This document shows, piece by piece, positions 34,804 through 47,463 of a DNA stretch of 64,000 bases (position 1 is its first letter; the number at the start of each line of letters is the position of its first letter). The position numbers were made by a program, and so were the translations under genes. Source of the DNA: Lepiota brunneoincarnata (lineage: Eukaryota > Basidiomycota > Agaricomycetes > Agaricales > Agaricaceae); NCBI GenBank assembly GCA_023014365.1, contig JAEBUN010000005.1, positions 1,922,001 to 1,986,000 of the forward strand, in the 5' to 3' direction. A model generated the notes under the pieces. That model was not told the origin of the DNA, made no database searches, and was given only the letters and a program-made list of their open reading frames with translations.

Positions 34804-37777
34804 TCAAGAATGAGAAGGTAAGGTAATGTCCAAAGGGCGAGCGATATCTGTCAACCAACTCTTCCATTCTGCTTCCTTTTTGCGGCGGTCGACAATGCGT
34901 TGAAGCTGTTTGTACGTTGGGCGATGGGCGTGAAGCACGAACATGTAATCCGTAAAATCCTTTCGCTGGTGAATCTGAATGATATTCTTTCCAACTACGA
35001 CGAACTCGGAAACGTCCACTAAACCATCCCCGGTTACCTGGAGGAACAAATAGTGAGTATGACATCGGCTACATCATGAACAGCTGGGGATTTACGACAA
35101 ATGGTGGTGCCAGAGGTAAGTTTTTTCTTGCTCCATGGAGATTCACGTTCATTGACAGACCTCCCGACTGGGGCCATTTGGATGATAGGGCGGCGATAGT
35201 CTTCGTGATGACCGTCTCAGGAACATCATCGGGCTTGTTGTTTTGCAGGGATTTTCGCAGTTCCTCGGCGGAGTAGCATCCCAGCGAGAGGCAAACGGTT
35301 GAACGAAGCTCCCTGAACCGAGACTTCGTCATTATCGGGCTGACGGTGGAGAGACAGCTGTACTTACTTCAGTGGCATCCCTGTCCCATGTACCCACGTC
35401 GACAAGGGTTTTATGTCCGACTGTTCCATCTCAAATGCGAGTTCAATGAACGTGTCGTGCGAGAACCCTTTAGTAATAGCGACGATTTGAAGCTCTTTTC
35501 CAAAAACATCTTGGTTCATTTGGTCTAGAATAACGACGTCCTCCACTAGGCCTTCAGGACTGGCCGTCGATTGGTTCCCTTCCTGCTTCTGCCGTTCGGG
35601 GGGTTCGTTTTCATCACCGCTGGAGATGCCAGTTACTTTCAAAAACTTATATTCTTCATACCACTTGAACAATCGAGCCAGTGTAGAGTCTTCGGATATG
35701 ATGAAAGGCCGTAGGGGGCTGGCGAGTTGCGACTCTTGTTCGTCGAGCCGGGGAGTTGGAATGGGAGCGGTCCTACCGAGGGAAAGGTTGGATGAGTGTA
35801 GGTGAGTTGGTTGTTGGGCGGATGCGGTCGGTGTCGAGACAGGTAGCTCTAGTTTCTCTGGACTAGTGAGTCCCGGTAACGGCTGGTGCCCTGGAATATC
35901 TGCGGCGACCTGCGATTGCGAGAAAGATGGACTGTTTTCAATATTTCGCGGGTCTTTCGGGTCATCCTGCATGTGAATACCATGGTCCATTAGTTCTCGT
36001 TGCTTGTGTGGGTGCGCAGACAGGGCGGTCTAAACTAACCTGAACGCTCGGCGAATTCATGTGAACATCGCTGGCTATCGGACGTTGAGGAAGGGAGTCG
36101 ACCACTAGCTGAGGTAAGGATGGCGGTTTGTCCTGTGGCCGGGAACGAATTAGGACGGGTGATCCGGAAGCCTGTGCTTGCTGATTAGAAACCAAGGGTG
36201 TTTTGGATGTTCGGGTTTGGACATGCGGGGGAGGGGGTTCCTGCAGGCATTTTGGAGGGTTTTCGTTCGTCGTAATATGGAGTTCAGGGGTGGTTGACAG
36301 GAGGACAGGGGGTGGATGACAGGGGTTCTTTGGGACCCACCTGTTCGTTTCCCGAAGGTTCTTGTGGCACTAGTCCTTCGAAACCCGGAGGAGGTATTGG
36401 TGATAGCAGCGGCGGTGGGGAGCTGTTTCCTCGTGCAAGAAGATGTGGGTCAGGTACATTAAAGTTTGGATGATGCCGTGCGTCCGGCGTTCCGGGTTGA
36501 TTAACGAGTTTCTGGGCAATATCTACAACAGTATCGGCGTTATCTGTCTGCTGCCCAGCATCGGCTCCCAGGGGAATTTGCTCAGTTTCTGGTTCCTTCT
36601 TGATGTGTACTGATTCCGAAGCCTGGTGTAGTACCTGAGCCTGCTTCTGTCTGAAATCGCGGAGGTCGCTCCGAACGAAGGCTGTAAGATCAATCTTCTT
36701 CTTTTTCTTCTTTTTGGCATTTCCGGAAGATACGATTTTCTCAATCGAAACCTGTGTTGATGGCGCTTGTGGGCTAGCGTGGAGCGCAGGACTTTCAACT
36801 GGATCGTTCTTCGAACTTTCCAGGCAGACGATTTCTGGACTTGTGCTCTAAAGAAGGTGCTGAGAATGAGATGTTGCCAGAGGTCCTTTTTTTTTTTTTT
36901 TTACCTTGACAACATTCTGTTCCACCCAAGTTTGAGTTTGAAGGAATGAAGACGTAGTGGATATCGAATGTTTGGGCGTTGTGTTCGTGGCGAGGGGTTC
37001 AGCACCTGAGAATTCTACTGTGGTTTCCCTAATTGGTGTCGGTCCCGGATCAATCATGGCTTGGGTTTGGGACTCGGTGGTAAGTTTCGAGGAGCCAGTC
37101 GGATCTATACCTTGCTGCGGGCTTCTAGGTGCATGAGGATAAGGGTGGCGTGGTAATCCAAGTAATTTGTATTGACCTAGTGAAAGTGGGCGGTGGTGGT
37201 GGATTGTAATCAGAGGGAGAGATGCCTGCGACGGACTGTAACAACGTAGCAATTGCAGCTAGGAAGCAGAATGTGCGTTAGCGAAGCTTAGGGTACTGGA
37301 AGAACCTACTCCTCAGGTGATTCTCGACGAAAAGCTCCTGAAAGGGTTCGATAGCCTTGAGAAGCTTCACATAGCTTGGTGCCATTGGGTGTCCAAGGTG
37401 CGGGGCGGCATTAAACGGTGCCTTGAGGCTTGTATCGGTTTGAACGGCAACCCGCAGGGCCTGTTGAGCAATCTGGTCGAACATGAGATGTGAAGAGAGG
37501 CTCCGGCCCCCTGGGGTATCAATACGCACAATCAGCAGTTTTACTATCTGCAAACTCAGTCAGTTCTATGTGTTTCTCTCATTCGGGCGACGGTGAAGAT
37601 GCGCACGTTTGGCCTTGCAGCGGAATAATATGCTTTGGGATGGCCCAGCCAGACGGCGAGTTTTCCTGTACAACTAATGTATTCGTTGATGTCTTGGCCT
37701 TGGAGCATAGTCTCGTAGAGTTTGAACAGCCTGAGATTGTTTTTTGCCGCGTCATGCACCTCCGGCGGTCGAGACAT
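34804..37777 (-). CDS. Large conserved protein of unknown function
   Basis: Multi-exon gene of roughly 800-850 residues that I cannot name. The first exon (MSRPPEVHDAAKNNLRLFKL) and second exon (IVKLLIVRIDTPGGRSLSSH) form an ordered N-terminal domain with LMFDQIAQQALRVAV and AAPHLGHPMAPSYVKLLK. The centre (about 37250-35850) is disordered and Pro/Ser/Gln-rich with a Lys-rich patch KKKKKKKIDLTAFVRSDLRD (near 36690), possibly nuclear. Then come LARLFKWYEEYKFLKV and FSHDTFIELAFEMEQSDIKP. A C-terminal domain LPLAPPFVV, DGLVDVSEFVVVGKNIIQIH and DYMFVLHAHRPTYKQLQRI ends at 34804. That last block loosely recalls substrate-binding modules near SP-RING SUMO ligases, but no RING is visible. A 16-T run at 36887-36902 sits just inside one splice donor. 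Confidence 0.6.
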
Positions 37778-38477
37778 GTATGATTGTGTGTGGGTAGTTA
37801 TAGTACGCGGGAAAGTAGTGGTGATGGCTACAGTTTAGGCAAAGCGTACTATGGTTTAGGCCGACGACCGCTAACCGTCCCTCTTGTTCCCAGAACATGC
37901 TTGAGGGTCGATACGCTATGGAGTTTGCAGCAGACAGCTACCCACGGGCCGCAACCTCTTGACAAGGTACGCGTATCCGCTATAGAGTTCCATTATATTT
38001 AGCTGAGAACAAGAAGGTATCTGCGGCTCATCACGAGTCAGGACAACAAGGTGTGAGACTGTATTTGTAGGGGCTGTAGAATATATAAAATGGCAGAGTG
38101 GCATATCCATTTAATGCTATAGCTACCATCGTTCCTGGAATTGCCAATTCGCACACCCCGACCGACGCCGTCCGACTTGGCACATCAATCACTCTGTCGC
38201 CCATCAAACTTGGTGTGGACGTTCAGTCGGTCCAACTAGCGCAGGTGTCAGCACGCCATCCAAAACAGAACAGGCCTGCTTCATCCAGCGACAGCTTTTC
38301 ATTTATACCCCCCCCTCTCCCAGTGGCGGCCGCTAGCCACAGGAGTGCATTCTCGGGCGCACTGTTCGTACCCTTCGCGTCAACCGATACCCCTAGCTAA
38401 ACCCGCATGATAGGACCAGCCCTGCCATAAAGACAGCCATAAAGACACGCTGGCTCCTTAATTCACGGGTCTCTCAA
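37778..38477. promoter_or_regulatory. 700-bp divergent promoter region
   Basis: Lies between the unknown minus-strand gene and the phosphodiesterase. It holds a strong TATA-like ATATATAAAA at 38081-38090 and a 12-bp exact tandem duplication GCCATAAAGACA at 38424-38447, about 30-50 bp before the phosphodiesterase ATG. A frame at 38098-38400 starts with GTG and shows no conserved motif. Confidence 0.5.
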
Positions 38478-39855
38478 ATGGCCGGCGCTTTCAGTATCCT
38501 AGTTGTGGGCTCTGGTGGGGGTCCTGACGAGACCAATTTATCAGCGTGGGTGCTTACTTGGGGGGACACCTCATGAGCATTAACTCTTTCTTCTTTTTTT
38601 CTTTTTTTTCTTTTTGAGCAGCTATCTGCTTAAGCCAGCAGATACGGGCTGGGCGGATGGGGTTGTAGCTCTCGAAGCAGGTACCAGACGCCAATTTTTC
38701 TCTATGGCAGGGGGGAAACAGGCTGAATGAGTTCCTCACAGGTTCTGGTCAAGGTGCCTTACGCCAGCTTCTCCGACAAAATCCTCGTCTTTTAGATCAA
38801 ACTAGAGCAAGCGAAGCGGATAAACCCAGACGCGTATACACCGCCAACGAAATTTACTCATTCGTCAGGTATATAATACCTCTCTCTAGTCCTTCTTGTT
38901 CACCCCTTTTACATACTCAGGTCTTACCTTGTCACCCACGCACACTTAGATCACATAAACAGCCTCGTCATCTCAGCGGGTTCCCTGAGCGGCCCGCGAA
39001 AAAATATCTATGCGACCGAACGAGTCCTTCACGACCTCGAGATGATCTTCTCAGACCGTCTCTGGCCCAACCTTGCATCTTGGAAAGAGACCGACGACGA
39101 CTTCAAGTTCCTCTACAAGATGTACGTTTCTGCAATCAACCTCAACGTCTGCTCTCTGGGCTGAGACTATTTCAGTTTGGATGCGGATGCAAAATATCAC
39201 ACAATTCACCCATCCATCTCCGTCCGCAGCTTCCCACTTAGTCATGGGACCAACGACCGAGGACTTTACGAGTCTTCCGCCTTTTTTATCCGGCACGACC
39301 CTTCCTCTACTGAATTCCTTTTCTTTGGTGATGTTGAACCAGACTCGGTCGCATCCACCCCACTCACGCTTGACGTCTGGGCTGCAGCTGCCCCCAAGAT
39401 CCCGAACACGCTCAGCATTATCTTTATTGAATGCTCGTGGCCCTCTGGACGTAGGGATGACATGTTATACGGACACCTCACTCCTGAGCACCTGGTGGAT
39501 GAGCTCGCGGCACTCGCAAAAGAGGTGGTCACATACCGCAAGGAGCAAGCCCTCAAACGTACGGCGCCCAATAAACGAGCCAGGAAGCGCCAGAAGATCA
39601 ACCCGATCACTCCGGAAGAACTGACCGACGCTCTCAAGGGTCTCACTGTGTATGTTATGCACTGCAAAGACGATATGACAGACCGTGAGGATAGGCCTAT
39701 GAGGCAATTAATAACTCAGCAAGTTAGAGACCTCGTTCAGTCCCGCAAACTCGGCGCCGTGGTAGAGTGCGCCGAGCCAGGAATGTGCATTAGTATGTTT
39801 GTTTACTCAAAGGCTCAGAATATCCATTGACGATAGTACTTCGACAGGTATATGA
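38478..39855 (+). CDS. PDE1: Class II (low-affinity) cAMP phosphodiesterase
   Basis: Metallo-beta-lactamase-fold enzyme hydrolysing 3',5'-cAMP to AMP. From MAGAFSILVVGSGGGPDETN the exons join: YLLKPADTGWADGVVALEAG, GSGQGALRQLLRQNP, VYTANEIYSFVR, then the class signature SYLVTHAHLDHINSLVISAG (about 38920-38980) with the His-x-His-Leu-Asp-His metal ligands. Further on are VRSFPLSHG, FLFFGDVEPDS (metal-binding Asp) and IIFIECSWPSGRRDDMLYGH. The C-terminus ends GMCISI after a last intron (about 39793-39847). A basic insert (KRTAPNKRARKRQK) between the two C-terminal blocks may be a nuclear signal. All active-site elements are intact. Together with PKA in this window it covers signal execution and signal removal of the cAMP pathway. 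Confidence 0.92.
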
Positions 39856-40142
39856 GGCTATAGATGATGCTAACCTATTTTTCGCCGCATTCAGTTACTC
39901 ACTCTTTCGTTTTCGTTATTGATTAGTGTGACTGAATTACTGACTTTGGGTCAGCTTATACCTGTCAGCACACGTTATGTATTTCTACGCGATCACTGTA
40001 GCAATAGTTCTCTTATGTACTGTATCACGACATACATGATTGCTGAACAACCCAGAGCGCGGCGATTGCCTCCCGAGTGCCATGATCCCACATGCATTAT
40101 TATTGCTATACAATGAGGGCGCAAGAATAACATAATAGTCAT

Positions 40143-40185
40143 GGGGAGAGAAAGAGAGAGAAAAGGGGGGGGGGGAAAGAGAAAA
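40143..40185. repeat. 43-nt homopurine tract
   Basis: Only A and G on the plus strand, including 11 consecutive G, located between the convergent phosphodiesterase and striatin genes. Confidence 0.9.
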
Positions 40186-40292
40186 CAAGGGTAACGAACA
40201 TGGTCAATGCAAAATAGTTCCCGTCCCAAGTATGTAACAAGTCTATAAGCAAGGTGATGACAGATCACTTGGAGCATGATCAACCGCAATGC

Positions 40293-43133
40293 TCATGACG
40301 AGGCATACAGCTTCACGACACCGTCAGCCCCGGCGCTGGACCATAACTGGTAAGGTCGGGTGGAACTCCACATCGAGTACGCCTTCCCGGGCCTTTTCCC
40401 TATGCGTCGTGATTTCCTGGACACACGAGCGCGATCCCATCAAATCCCAGAAGCGCACGGAACAGTCATGGCTGGCTGATACTAATGAAAATCCGGCAGC
40501 GTCTATTGATAGTGACGTGACGCCATCCAGATGGGCGAGCATCGAGTGCGTGCATTGCCCTGGGGGTAAGGTCAGTTGAATTCTGGCAACAAATGGCACC
40601 GCCTCGAACCTGTAAGAACATCAAAGAGTTTGATATACTTATCCTCGTGGGCAGTCACGAGGATAGCCATGCTTGGATGCGACACGATACAGTTGATTTG
40701 CGTTGCGGGAGTACCATCTTTGACAAGAGATCATTAGTCTCGAGAACAGCAATCCCTGGGTGGGAATGACGTACCATATGTTGTGTCACTCTGCAGACGG
40801 ATCAATTCTTTGCCAGTTTCGACCTCAAAGATTTTGACGACGGCGTTCTGGTATGCGACGGCAACCTTCTTGAGGTCCGTCTTCAAAGCTTCGACTGCGG
40901 TAGCACCTGGCATGTCTGCATCATCCTCGAAGTCGTCGTTGTGATCGAGGCCATTCCAACGCCACGTTAATCTTAATTCCCCACCACCGGAAGGTCCACT
41001 GACATCCCAAATCTTCACGGCCCCCTCTGCCCCACAACTGATTAAGGTGCTCTCATCCTTAACGAGAGCAAGATCCCAGACGGCATCCGTATGACCGATG
41101 AGCTCTCCTCGAGCTCGTGTTTCATCATAGGGTGCGTAGGTCGTGTGGGCTGAAGATGGCAATGCCCATATCCGGATGGAAGAGTCCAAGGACGCTGAAT
41201 ATAATAATTGCTTGGAAGGGGAATGAATTAGTCGGGTGATAGCTGCTGAATGACCGCGGAGTGTTAGCTGAGGTTCAACTTCCGTCGTTGGCCGAGCACT
41301 ATGGATTGAAAAACACGGTCAAAGAAGTGGACATTATAATCGAGGAAGGTCACGCACGAAGACGATGCAAGGCTAGAAACTTCCATTCGCCAAATCTTTA
41401 CCGTGCAATCATCACCCCCGGTTGCCAAACAGAGTTCGGTGGGGTGAAATGCCACTGCTCTAACGGCGTCTAGATGGCTGCCATAGAATGCCCTCAGTTA
41501 GGTGAACCGTATTATTCCTTATTAACCCACTAACTTTCTGAGTGTTCGTTTGGCTTTCCATACTTTGGCACCTTCACCCTCTCCCATTACTGAATCATCT
41601 TCTTCCAAATCCATCTCCGTGTCCTTTATGTCTTCGTCGTCATCCCGTCGTCGTTCCCACGCATGAAAACCTATTTGGCTTTCCTTCGCCAGCCGTGCTT
41701 GTTCTGCTGCTTCATGAGATTGTCTCAGCCTCTCTTTCCATTCTCCAGCATCATCTGGACGGAAGATAGCAGTAACATGCCGACTGTCCGGTTCCGGCTC
41801 TCTCTCTTTGTCCCCCGACATAGCAGATGCTGGAGGCGACTGCTGAGACGAAATAGAAGTTGAAGCCTGCATCAGGGTTGGCTGATTGCCAGTAGCCAAA
41901 GGGTTACTGCGCTCCAGTATAGGAAGGGAAGAGCCTGTGCTTGCTGGTGCAGAAGAAGGTCCAGACAAAGAGTTGGAACCGTTGAGCAATGGGAACTCTT
42001 TGCTCCCTTCGGGTAAAACTTTTCTGGGCCTGCCATTGTAGGGAAGCTGGTCAAAGGAGGGGACATTAGGGAGTGAAAGGGGTATTGAGGCATTGTTGAG
42101 AAGTGGTCGGTTGGGTAATGGATTCATAGCTTGCGGCGATGTTAGGTACGAGATTTCTTGAAGGCATCTGAGAGATATAGCGCAACTGTTGAGAAACATG
42201 TCTGCGGGCATATGGGATCCACGCACTGTTTGAGATAATCGCGACTGCGAGCACGGCTCTTTGGGTCACGCCCAGGAGGAGGTTTGCCAAGGCTAGCTAA
42301 GGCGGAGGCTAAGGAACTGTTAGAGCAATTTTAGGTGTTCCAGGAACATAGTCTACCTCCGGGACCATTGATGAGTCCACCATTTGATAGTCGACTCTCT
42401 GGCAGCGGCGAATCTAACGAGGTGAATGAGTTGCAGCTCCAGGAAATATCATAAAGCACACACCTTCGCTTCGAGGTGAACTCCCGCCGCTCTCCTCTTT
42501 GTGGCTCCCAGAGTCGTCCTTGGACCCTGTTGAAGACCCGTGAGCTTGGATGGTTGCGGGCTTTGAAGGAGGATTTGATTGTGAAGATGTCTGGGTGAGT
42601 TGCTTTGTACTAGAAGTAACCACGTCAAAGGACAGCGAGGGCAGAGGGACACCCATACGAACCGTTCCATGCGCAAAACGTACTCCAACATTTTTATTCG
42701 ACGCATAAGGTCAAGTTTGACGTTCTCGAATGACCGTTTCTCTCCCTCTAGCAGCGCGATCCGGGCCTGTCATCAGTGTAAGATTGAGAAAGCGCGATGC
42801 CTCGTCGCAAGGAGTGAAACTAACCCGCATTTCGGCTCTCTCGATCTCCCATTCGTTTCTGTCGCGTTCATAGCGCCGCCACTCTGTCTGAAGGAAATGC
42901 AGCACGCTGGATAGCGTGAAATCCTGACCATTTTGTGGGGGAGGGGGTGGTATGGCATTTGGCTGGTTTTGGTGTTGTTGGGGCTGCTGCTGCTGCTGGC
43001 CTGGTTGCTGTTGGTTATTAGACGGAAGGCCTTGCAATGAACCCAGCATGGAGGTTTTTATGTGAACACCGGGAGGTAGGGGAGAGATATGAGGAGACAG
43101 AGACGTGATTGGTAGATTCTGCAGCTCTGACAT
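40293..43133 (-). CDS. Striatin (STRIPAK scaffold), apparent frameshift near C-terminus
   Basis: Regulatory B''' subunit and scaffold of the STRIPAK PP2A complex, which in fungi controls hyphal fusion and fruiting. The N-terminus (ATG 43133) is Gln/Pro-rich, then FTLSSVLHFLQTEWRRYERD (about 42930) and NEWEIERAEMR, the striatin coiled-coil/caveolin-binding region, then RRIKMLEYVLRMER. The linker is disordered. C-terminal WD repeats follow: FHPTELCLATGGDDCTVKIW, DSSIRIWALPSS, HTDAVWDLALVKDE/VKIWDVSG, VEALKTDLKKVAVAYQNAVV, and AHLDGVTSLSIDAAG/SVRFWDLMG. The last blade reads VLDVEFHPTLPVMV, then one base out of frame SAGADGVVKLYASS and TGA at 40293. As read, the frame stops at 40324 instead, losing about 14 residues. 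See the finding. Confidence 0.9.
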
Positions 43134-43305
43134 GGAAATACTGTGCACAAACAAGACCAAATCTTACCCAGGGCACGCTACATACAACTACTTTGAACGG
43201 ATTTGGCGCCTGTGAATTGACACAAATATCACTACTTATTTATTTCTTGCCACTCCTGGGGACACATTTATTAGAATAACAATATTGTTACTGCTCTCCA
43301 AGCGC

Positions 43306-43641
43306 TTACTTCTTGATTCCACCGCCACCCATAGGGCCATCTATAGAGAACGACCCGTGAGAGACGACAACTCTGGTGATCATAATCATCCCTACCTTTC
43401 TTAGCTACGGAGCGCTCAGCTAAATACCAAGACAGATACGAGGGGACACATACCTTTGTCCGATGCAACCTTCAGGGCAGCTTGTTCAGCTTTCTTCCTC
43501 TTCTTAAACTCTTCTTCCTCCGGGGTGGGATCATTTTTCTCTTTCTTGGGTGCCTGTTACTTGATCAGCAGACATCATGCACAAACTCCAAGTCTGCTGC
43601 ACCTTCAATGGCTTCATCTTGCCGCCTTGCCTGCTGGACAT
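43306..43641 (-). CDS. TMA7: Translation machinery-associated protein 7
   Basis: Small ribosome-associated protein (about 50 residues here) made by three exons: MSSRQGGKMKPLK (43641 to about 43603), an intron, APKKEKNDPTPEEEEFKKRK/KAEQAALKVASDKG, an intron, and GPMGGGGIKK with stop at 43306-43308. The conserved MS-RQGGK-KPLK start and GPMGGGGIKK end are diagnostic. It shares a divergent promoter of about 100 bp with the serine hydrolase gene and lies close behind the striatin promoter. Confidence 0.93.
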
Positions 43642-43742
43642 GGTATAATCGGCGGACAAGCAAACACGACAAAGAGTGATTGTGATGGTGACAAATACCT
43701 CGTCATTTTTGACTGGGCATGATCACCTTATACTTTGTTACA

Positions 43743-46700
43743 ATGTGTCACTCGCAACCCTCCGTCACGCCCCGCTTACCCATGGATGACTGGGAGGTAG
43801 TACTGTCCAAGGACTGGGACGTCCTCGGCCCATTTCCTATCCATGCACGGGAACAACAGTTCCTCTCGCCTTCATTTCCTATAGAGCGTGCGCTTGGTTA
43901 CCTATCTATGCCATACTACTACCCATAACCGTCCCCAGTATCACGCCCAGTTGATTGGCAAGCCACTTGGCCCTCTTCATACGCCGATGGCGCAACCATT
44001 CAGTGGTCTAGGACTCAACTATCCGAGGACGGTGTGCTGAGAATATCCTTCCCTCAAGTCAGGTAATAACATATCCCAGAGTCCCGCGATTGACATCTTT
44101 CACCGAACATAAACAGATGGGAGAACCTTCGCCAATCGGAGGGCTGGGCTGCCTTGCAACATCACGCAGTCCTTAGAGGTACAATCACTCTTGTCCCACC
44201 TCGCTTGGCGAATCACATGGTCCCTCCTCTCAGACTCCTCCTCCAACTCAAGCGAGGCTCCTACTTCACAATCCTGCCCCCCAGCACCACCGAACGCGGG
44301 ACCTCCTCTCCAGAGTGGCATGCAGGGAACATCTACGACATGGAAAGAGCGCCCCCCCGTCCAGTTGACTTGCCTATCGTCCCCGATTTGACTTACCCTA
44401 CCGCGTACGAGATTTTCATCAGCGGAGATTACGAGGTATGTATGTACATACATGCATATGCGGCGTTGCCAGTGCCACTTCCTTTCGCCCGAGTTGTTGA
44501 TGGTTGTCACTTGAAGATTAGACTTTTCGGCGACCCCCGAGTGCAAGGTTCTGAAACGCCAACCCAAGTGATCGCTGTATCTGTCGAGATCGAGCACGTC
44601 GAGGAAATGATACAACATGAACCGTCACAAGACGTGCTGTGCGACTTTCACGATGGTTATGGTTTTGGAAATGCGTTTGGCGTCGGCTTGCGAAATGCTG
44701 CCAAAAACGAGTGGACAGTTACTGGCGTCACCTCCAAGCATCCTGTGCGTGCACACCCTCCGCCTTTGGCATACGACCGGGGAGCTCAGTCGCCAACCCC
44801 CAGGAGGCCCTGTTCCAACTCGAGCGGTCTGTAAGGATCACGCCCTCGCAGCTGAGAGTGATACCTCTCGTCCTGGTACAGAACAGATCTTTCTTTGGGA
44901 GCCAACTTCAAGTTGAAATTGCAGCGACTCTTCCATCCGGCCGGGAATGTCGTCTATCAATCTCCCTCCCTATAACTCATCACACAACACAGCTCTCAGG
45001 ACCTACAGCTATTAAAGCAACTTATTTCTTTGCTAGTACGATGCCGACTGCGTTTTTGGCCATCCCACCTGTGAGCCAAACCGAGGATAGCTACCCACCT
45101 ATCTTAGCGCTACGTAAATGGCGTCCGTTCTGGTTCTTGATGAATGCGATTTATTATGTTCTTCAGATGGAGCTGGAGTTGACATCATAAACCAGCCTTT
45201 TTGGCCTCAGTCGTTGCCAGGCAGTGACTTCAGCTGGACGATTTTGCCAAGTGGTCGCACATCCTGGGTATATCTCCTCCGACATTGGAAGCTGTCATCG
45301 TCATTCTTACCGACCTGTCACAGGGACTTGATTGGCACGGCCCGAGTGCTCAAGACGCATGGGGCTGTGTCGACGCCCTCTCTGATATCCTAAGCAAATC
45401 TGCCTTCTGGAAGCATACGGCTTTTACGAGCGGTACACCCGTGGTTCTTATCGGACACTCCAATGGGGGCCAAGGTACCTTGTACCTCGGTTCCAGGTAT
45501 CCTGATAGAGTTTTAGCTGCCGCACCTGCAGCCGGGTATATTAAATCGCAAGCATATGTCCCTTTAACCATGTCAAAGTAAGACCATCATGATCTTCAAT
45601 TTCAATCAAGATCAACAACTGTTCTTGTGTGGGGCCATGCTTTTGATGTCCCTCCTTTATTCTCGATGATTGCATTGACAAACCAAACAGATCCGCCCAC
45701 TTTATCGATCCTGCGTTGCGTGCTGTATTGGAAACATCATTAACACCGGATGATAATGATCTATTTTTAACCAACCTCTTGAGCACGCCTGTCCTCGTCA
45801 TTCACGGGTATGTCTCGACACCGCCATTTATCATGCGCTCTAGATTGACTGTGGTCCTTTCAACAGAGGAGATGACGACAACGTACCTGTCTGGCATGGA
45901 CGGGAGTCCATCAGTATCGTGAAGAGTTGGTCTATGATCCACGGAGTTGTTCCCGATGTGGCGTGCGTATGCTCTATCCTTGTGAGCATTTGTCACCGAA
46001 TTATATGCACAGCTTCAAAGAGGATAAGGGACAAGGCCACTGGTATCCTACCGTCTTCGACAATGCCCAGGTTCGGGACTTCATTAACAGGCACCTCAAA
46101 ACCCCTGTTCAGCCTCGACTGCTGGAGCCTTTCACTATGACCGTTTTTACACCCGAAGAAAGTGGCGCAATGAAGGGCTGGAAGATTGAAGAAGTGAAAC
46201 GTCCTGGAAGGTACCTTGTTTTCGCCCTTTTGTATCAATCGACTAATATCTTTGCCCCTCTCAAGACTGGCAAGGCTCACTGTCACGCCCTCGCAACCCC
46301 GTAATGTACTCGTAGTACGAACAAACAACGTCAAGAGATTCTCTGTACTTCAAATACCAGATTCGTTTTCAACTGTCCGCATTGATGGGTTTGACATCTT
46401 GCTTAGCCAAAGTCTCTTGGGCAGAAATTCGATTCTTTACTTTGAGCGGGCTTCATTCACAAATGATTGGACAGTATGTTTCTTCTCTGATGGGGGGGTC
46501 CCACTAACAAAAGTGATTATGCACTGAACCTGCCTCAGCTTCTTACATCAAAGCCCACGTCAACGCCTTCTCCCCCAACCCGACTGCAATCTTTCTTATC
46601 CAGCAAGGGACCGATCACCTTTATCCTACCCACCACTTCTACTCAACAAACCACAAATTATGCGTCACTGGGCATCCGTCTCGCTCATGACCTACATGTC

Positions 46701-47274
46701 TACCACCGTTTGGACACAGAGCTTGTCCATGACCATGAAATGTTTGGTCAAGGAGATTCAATTGATTGGCCCAAATACAACTTTGTAGTGATAGGAAATC
46801 TCCGGCACATACTCGTCCGGCATATCTTGCAACAACGTACGACAATGTTGGGGTTAAGGGGCGAACAGTTCATCTTGAACGGCCAACCCGTCAGGACACA
46901 CTCGGGTACAGGTGAGCGACTTTTTATAGGTATTGGTGCAACCAATACTCATTTATACCCGCAACCCTAAAGGAATGATATTCTTGCACCCACATCCTGT
47001 CTCCACCGACGGGCTGATGCTACTCATCGTCGGCGAAAGTCCAGATGCCCTTGAACGGGCGGCCAGGCTTTTCCCAGTGAGAACAGGGATACCTGCGCCA
47101 TCTTGGGTTATCCTTGATTCTACAATGGATATCCTGGGTGCGGCTGGAATAAGCGGAGCTGGGTGAGTTGTCTTAGTTGCCTGGGAAGCAGCTGAGCCCT
47201 TCATTGTGAGCGATAGGATTTGGGGTCCAGCTTGGTCGTGGAATGAAGCATTCTCATGGTCCGAATACCTCTAA
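43743..47274 (+). CDS. S9-like (prolyl oligopeptidase family) alpha/beta-hydrolase
   Basis: Large multi-exon serine hydrolase of about 850-900 residues. The N-terminal part begins near [20 protein letters not shown] (about 43790-43850), followed by a long beta-rich region. The catalytic domain shows [14 protein letters not shown] after the intron at about 45113-45165 and [22 protein letters not shown]. The nucleophile motif is [20 protein letters not shown] (Ser in GHSNGG, about 45455), then [19 protein letters not shown] (Asp) and [14 protein letters not shown] (His). After the hydrolase fold a further domain ends GISGAG, intron, [18 protein letters not shown] at 47274. Three in-frame ATGs (43719, 43743, 43782) compete; an upstream signal-peptide exon is possible. 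Substrate class is uncertain. Confidence 0.8.
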
Positions 47275-47463
47275 GAGTACTGGAAACGTTGCGTCAAGTT
47301 AATTGTCATACATGTTGTTACAATACAGTATGCAGTGCGGTAAACCCAGATAGGACATGACATATATGTGCGAAGAGATAGCAATTATAAGGACAAAAAT
47401 CTACTGTTGGAATATTGATTGTGCAACCTGTAACATCTGATGTCACGGCCAAGGGGGTAGGGT

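Noticed and set aside
38098..38400. 100-codon ORF after a strong TATA-like box
   Set aside because: Opens with GTG, has no conserved motif and lies in the divergent promoter.
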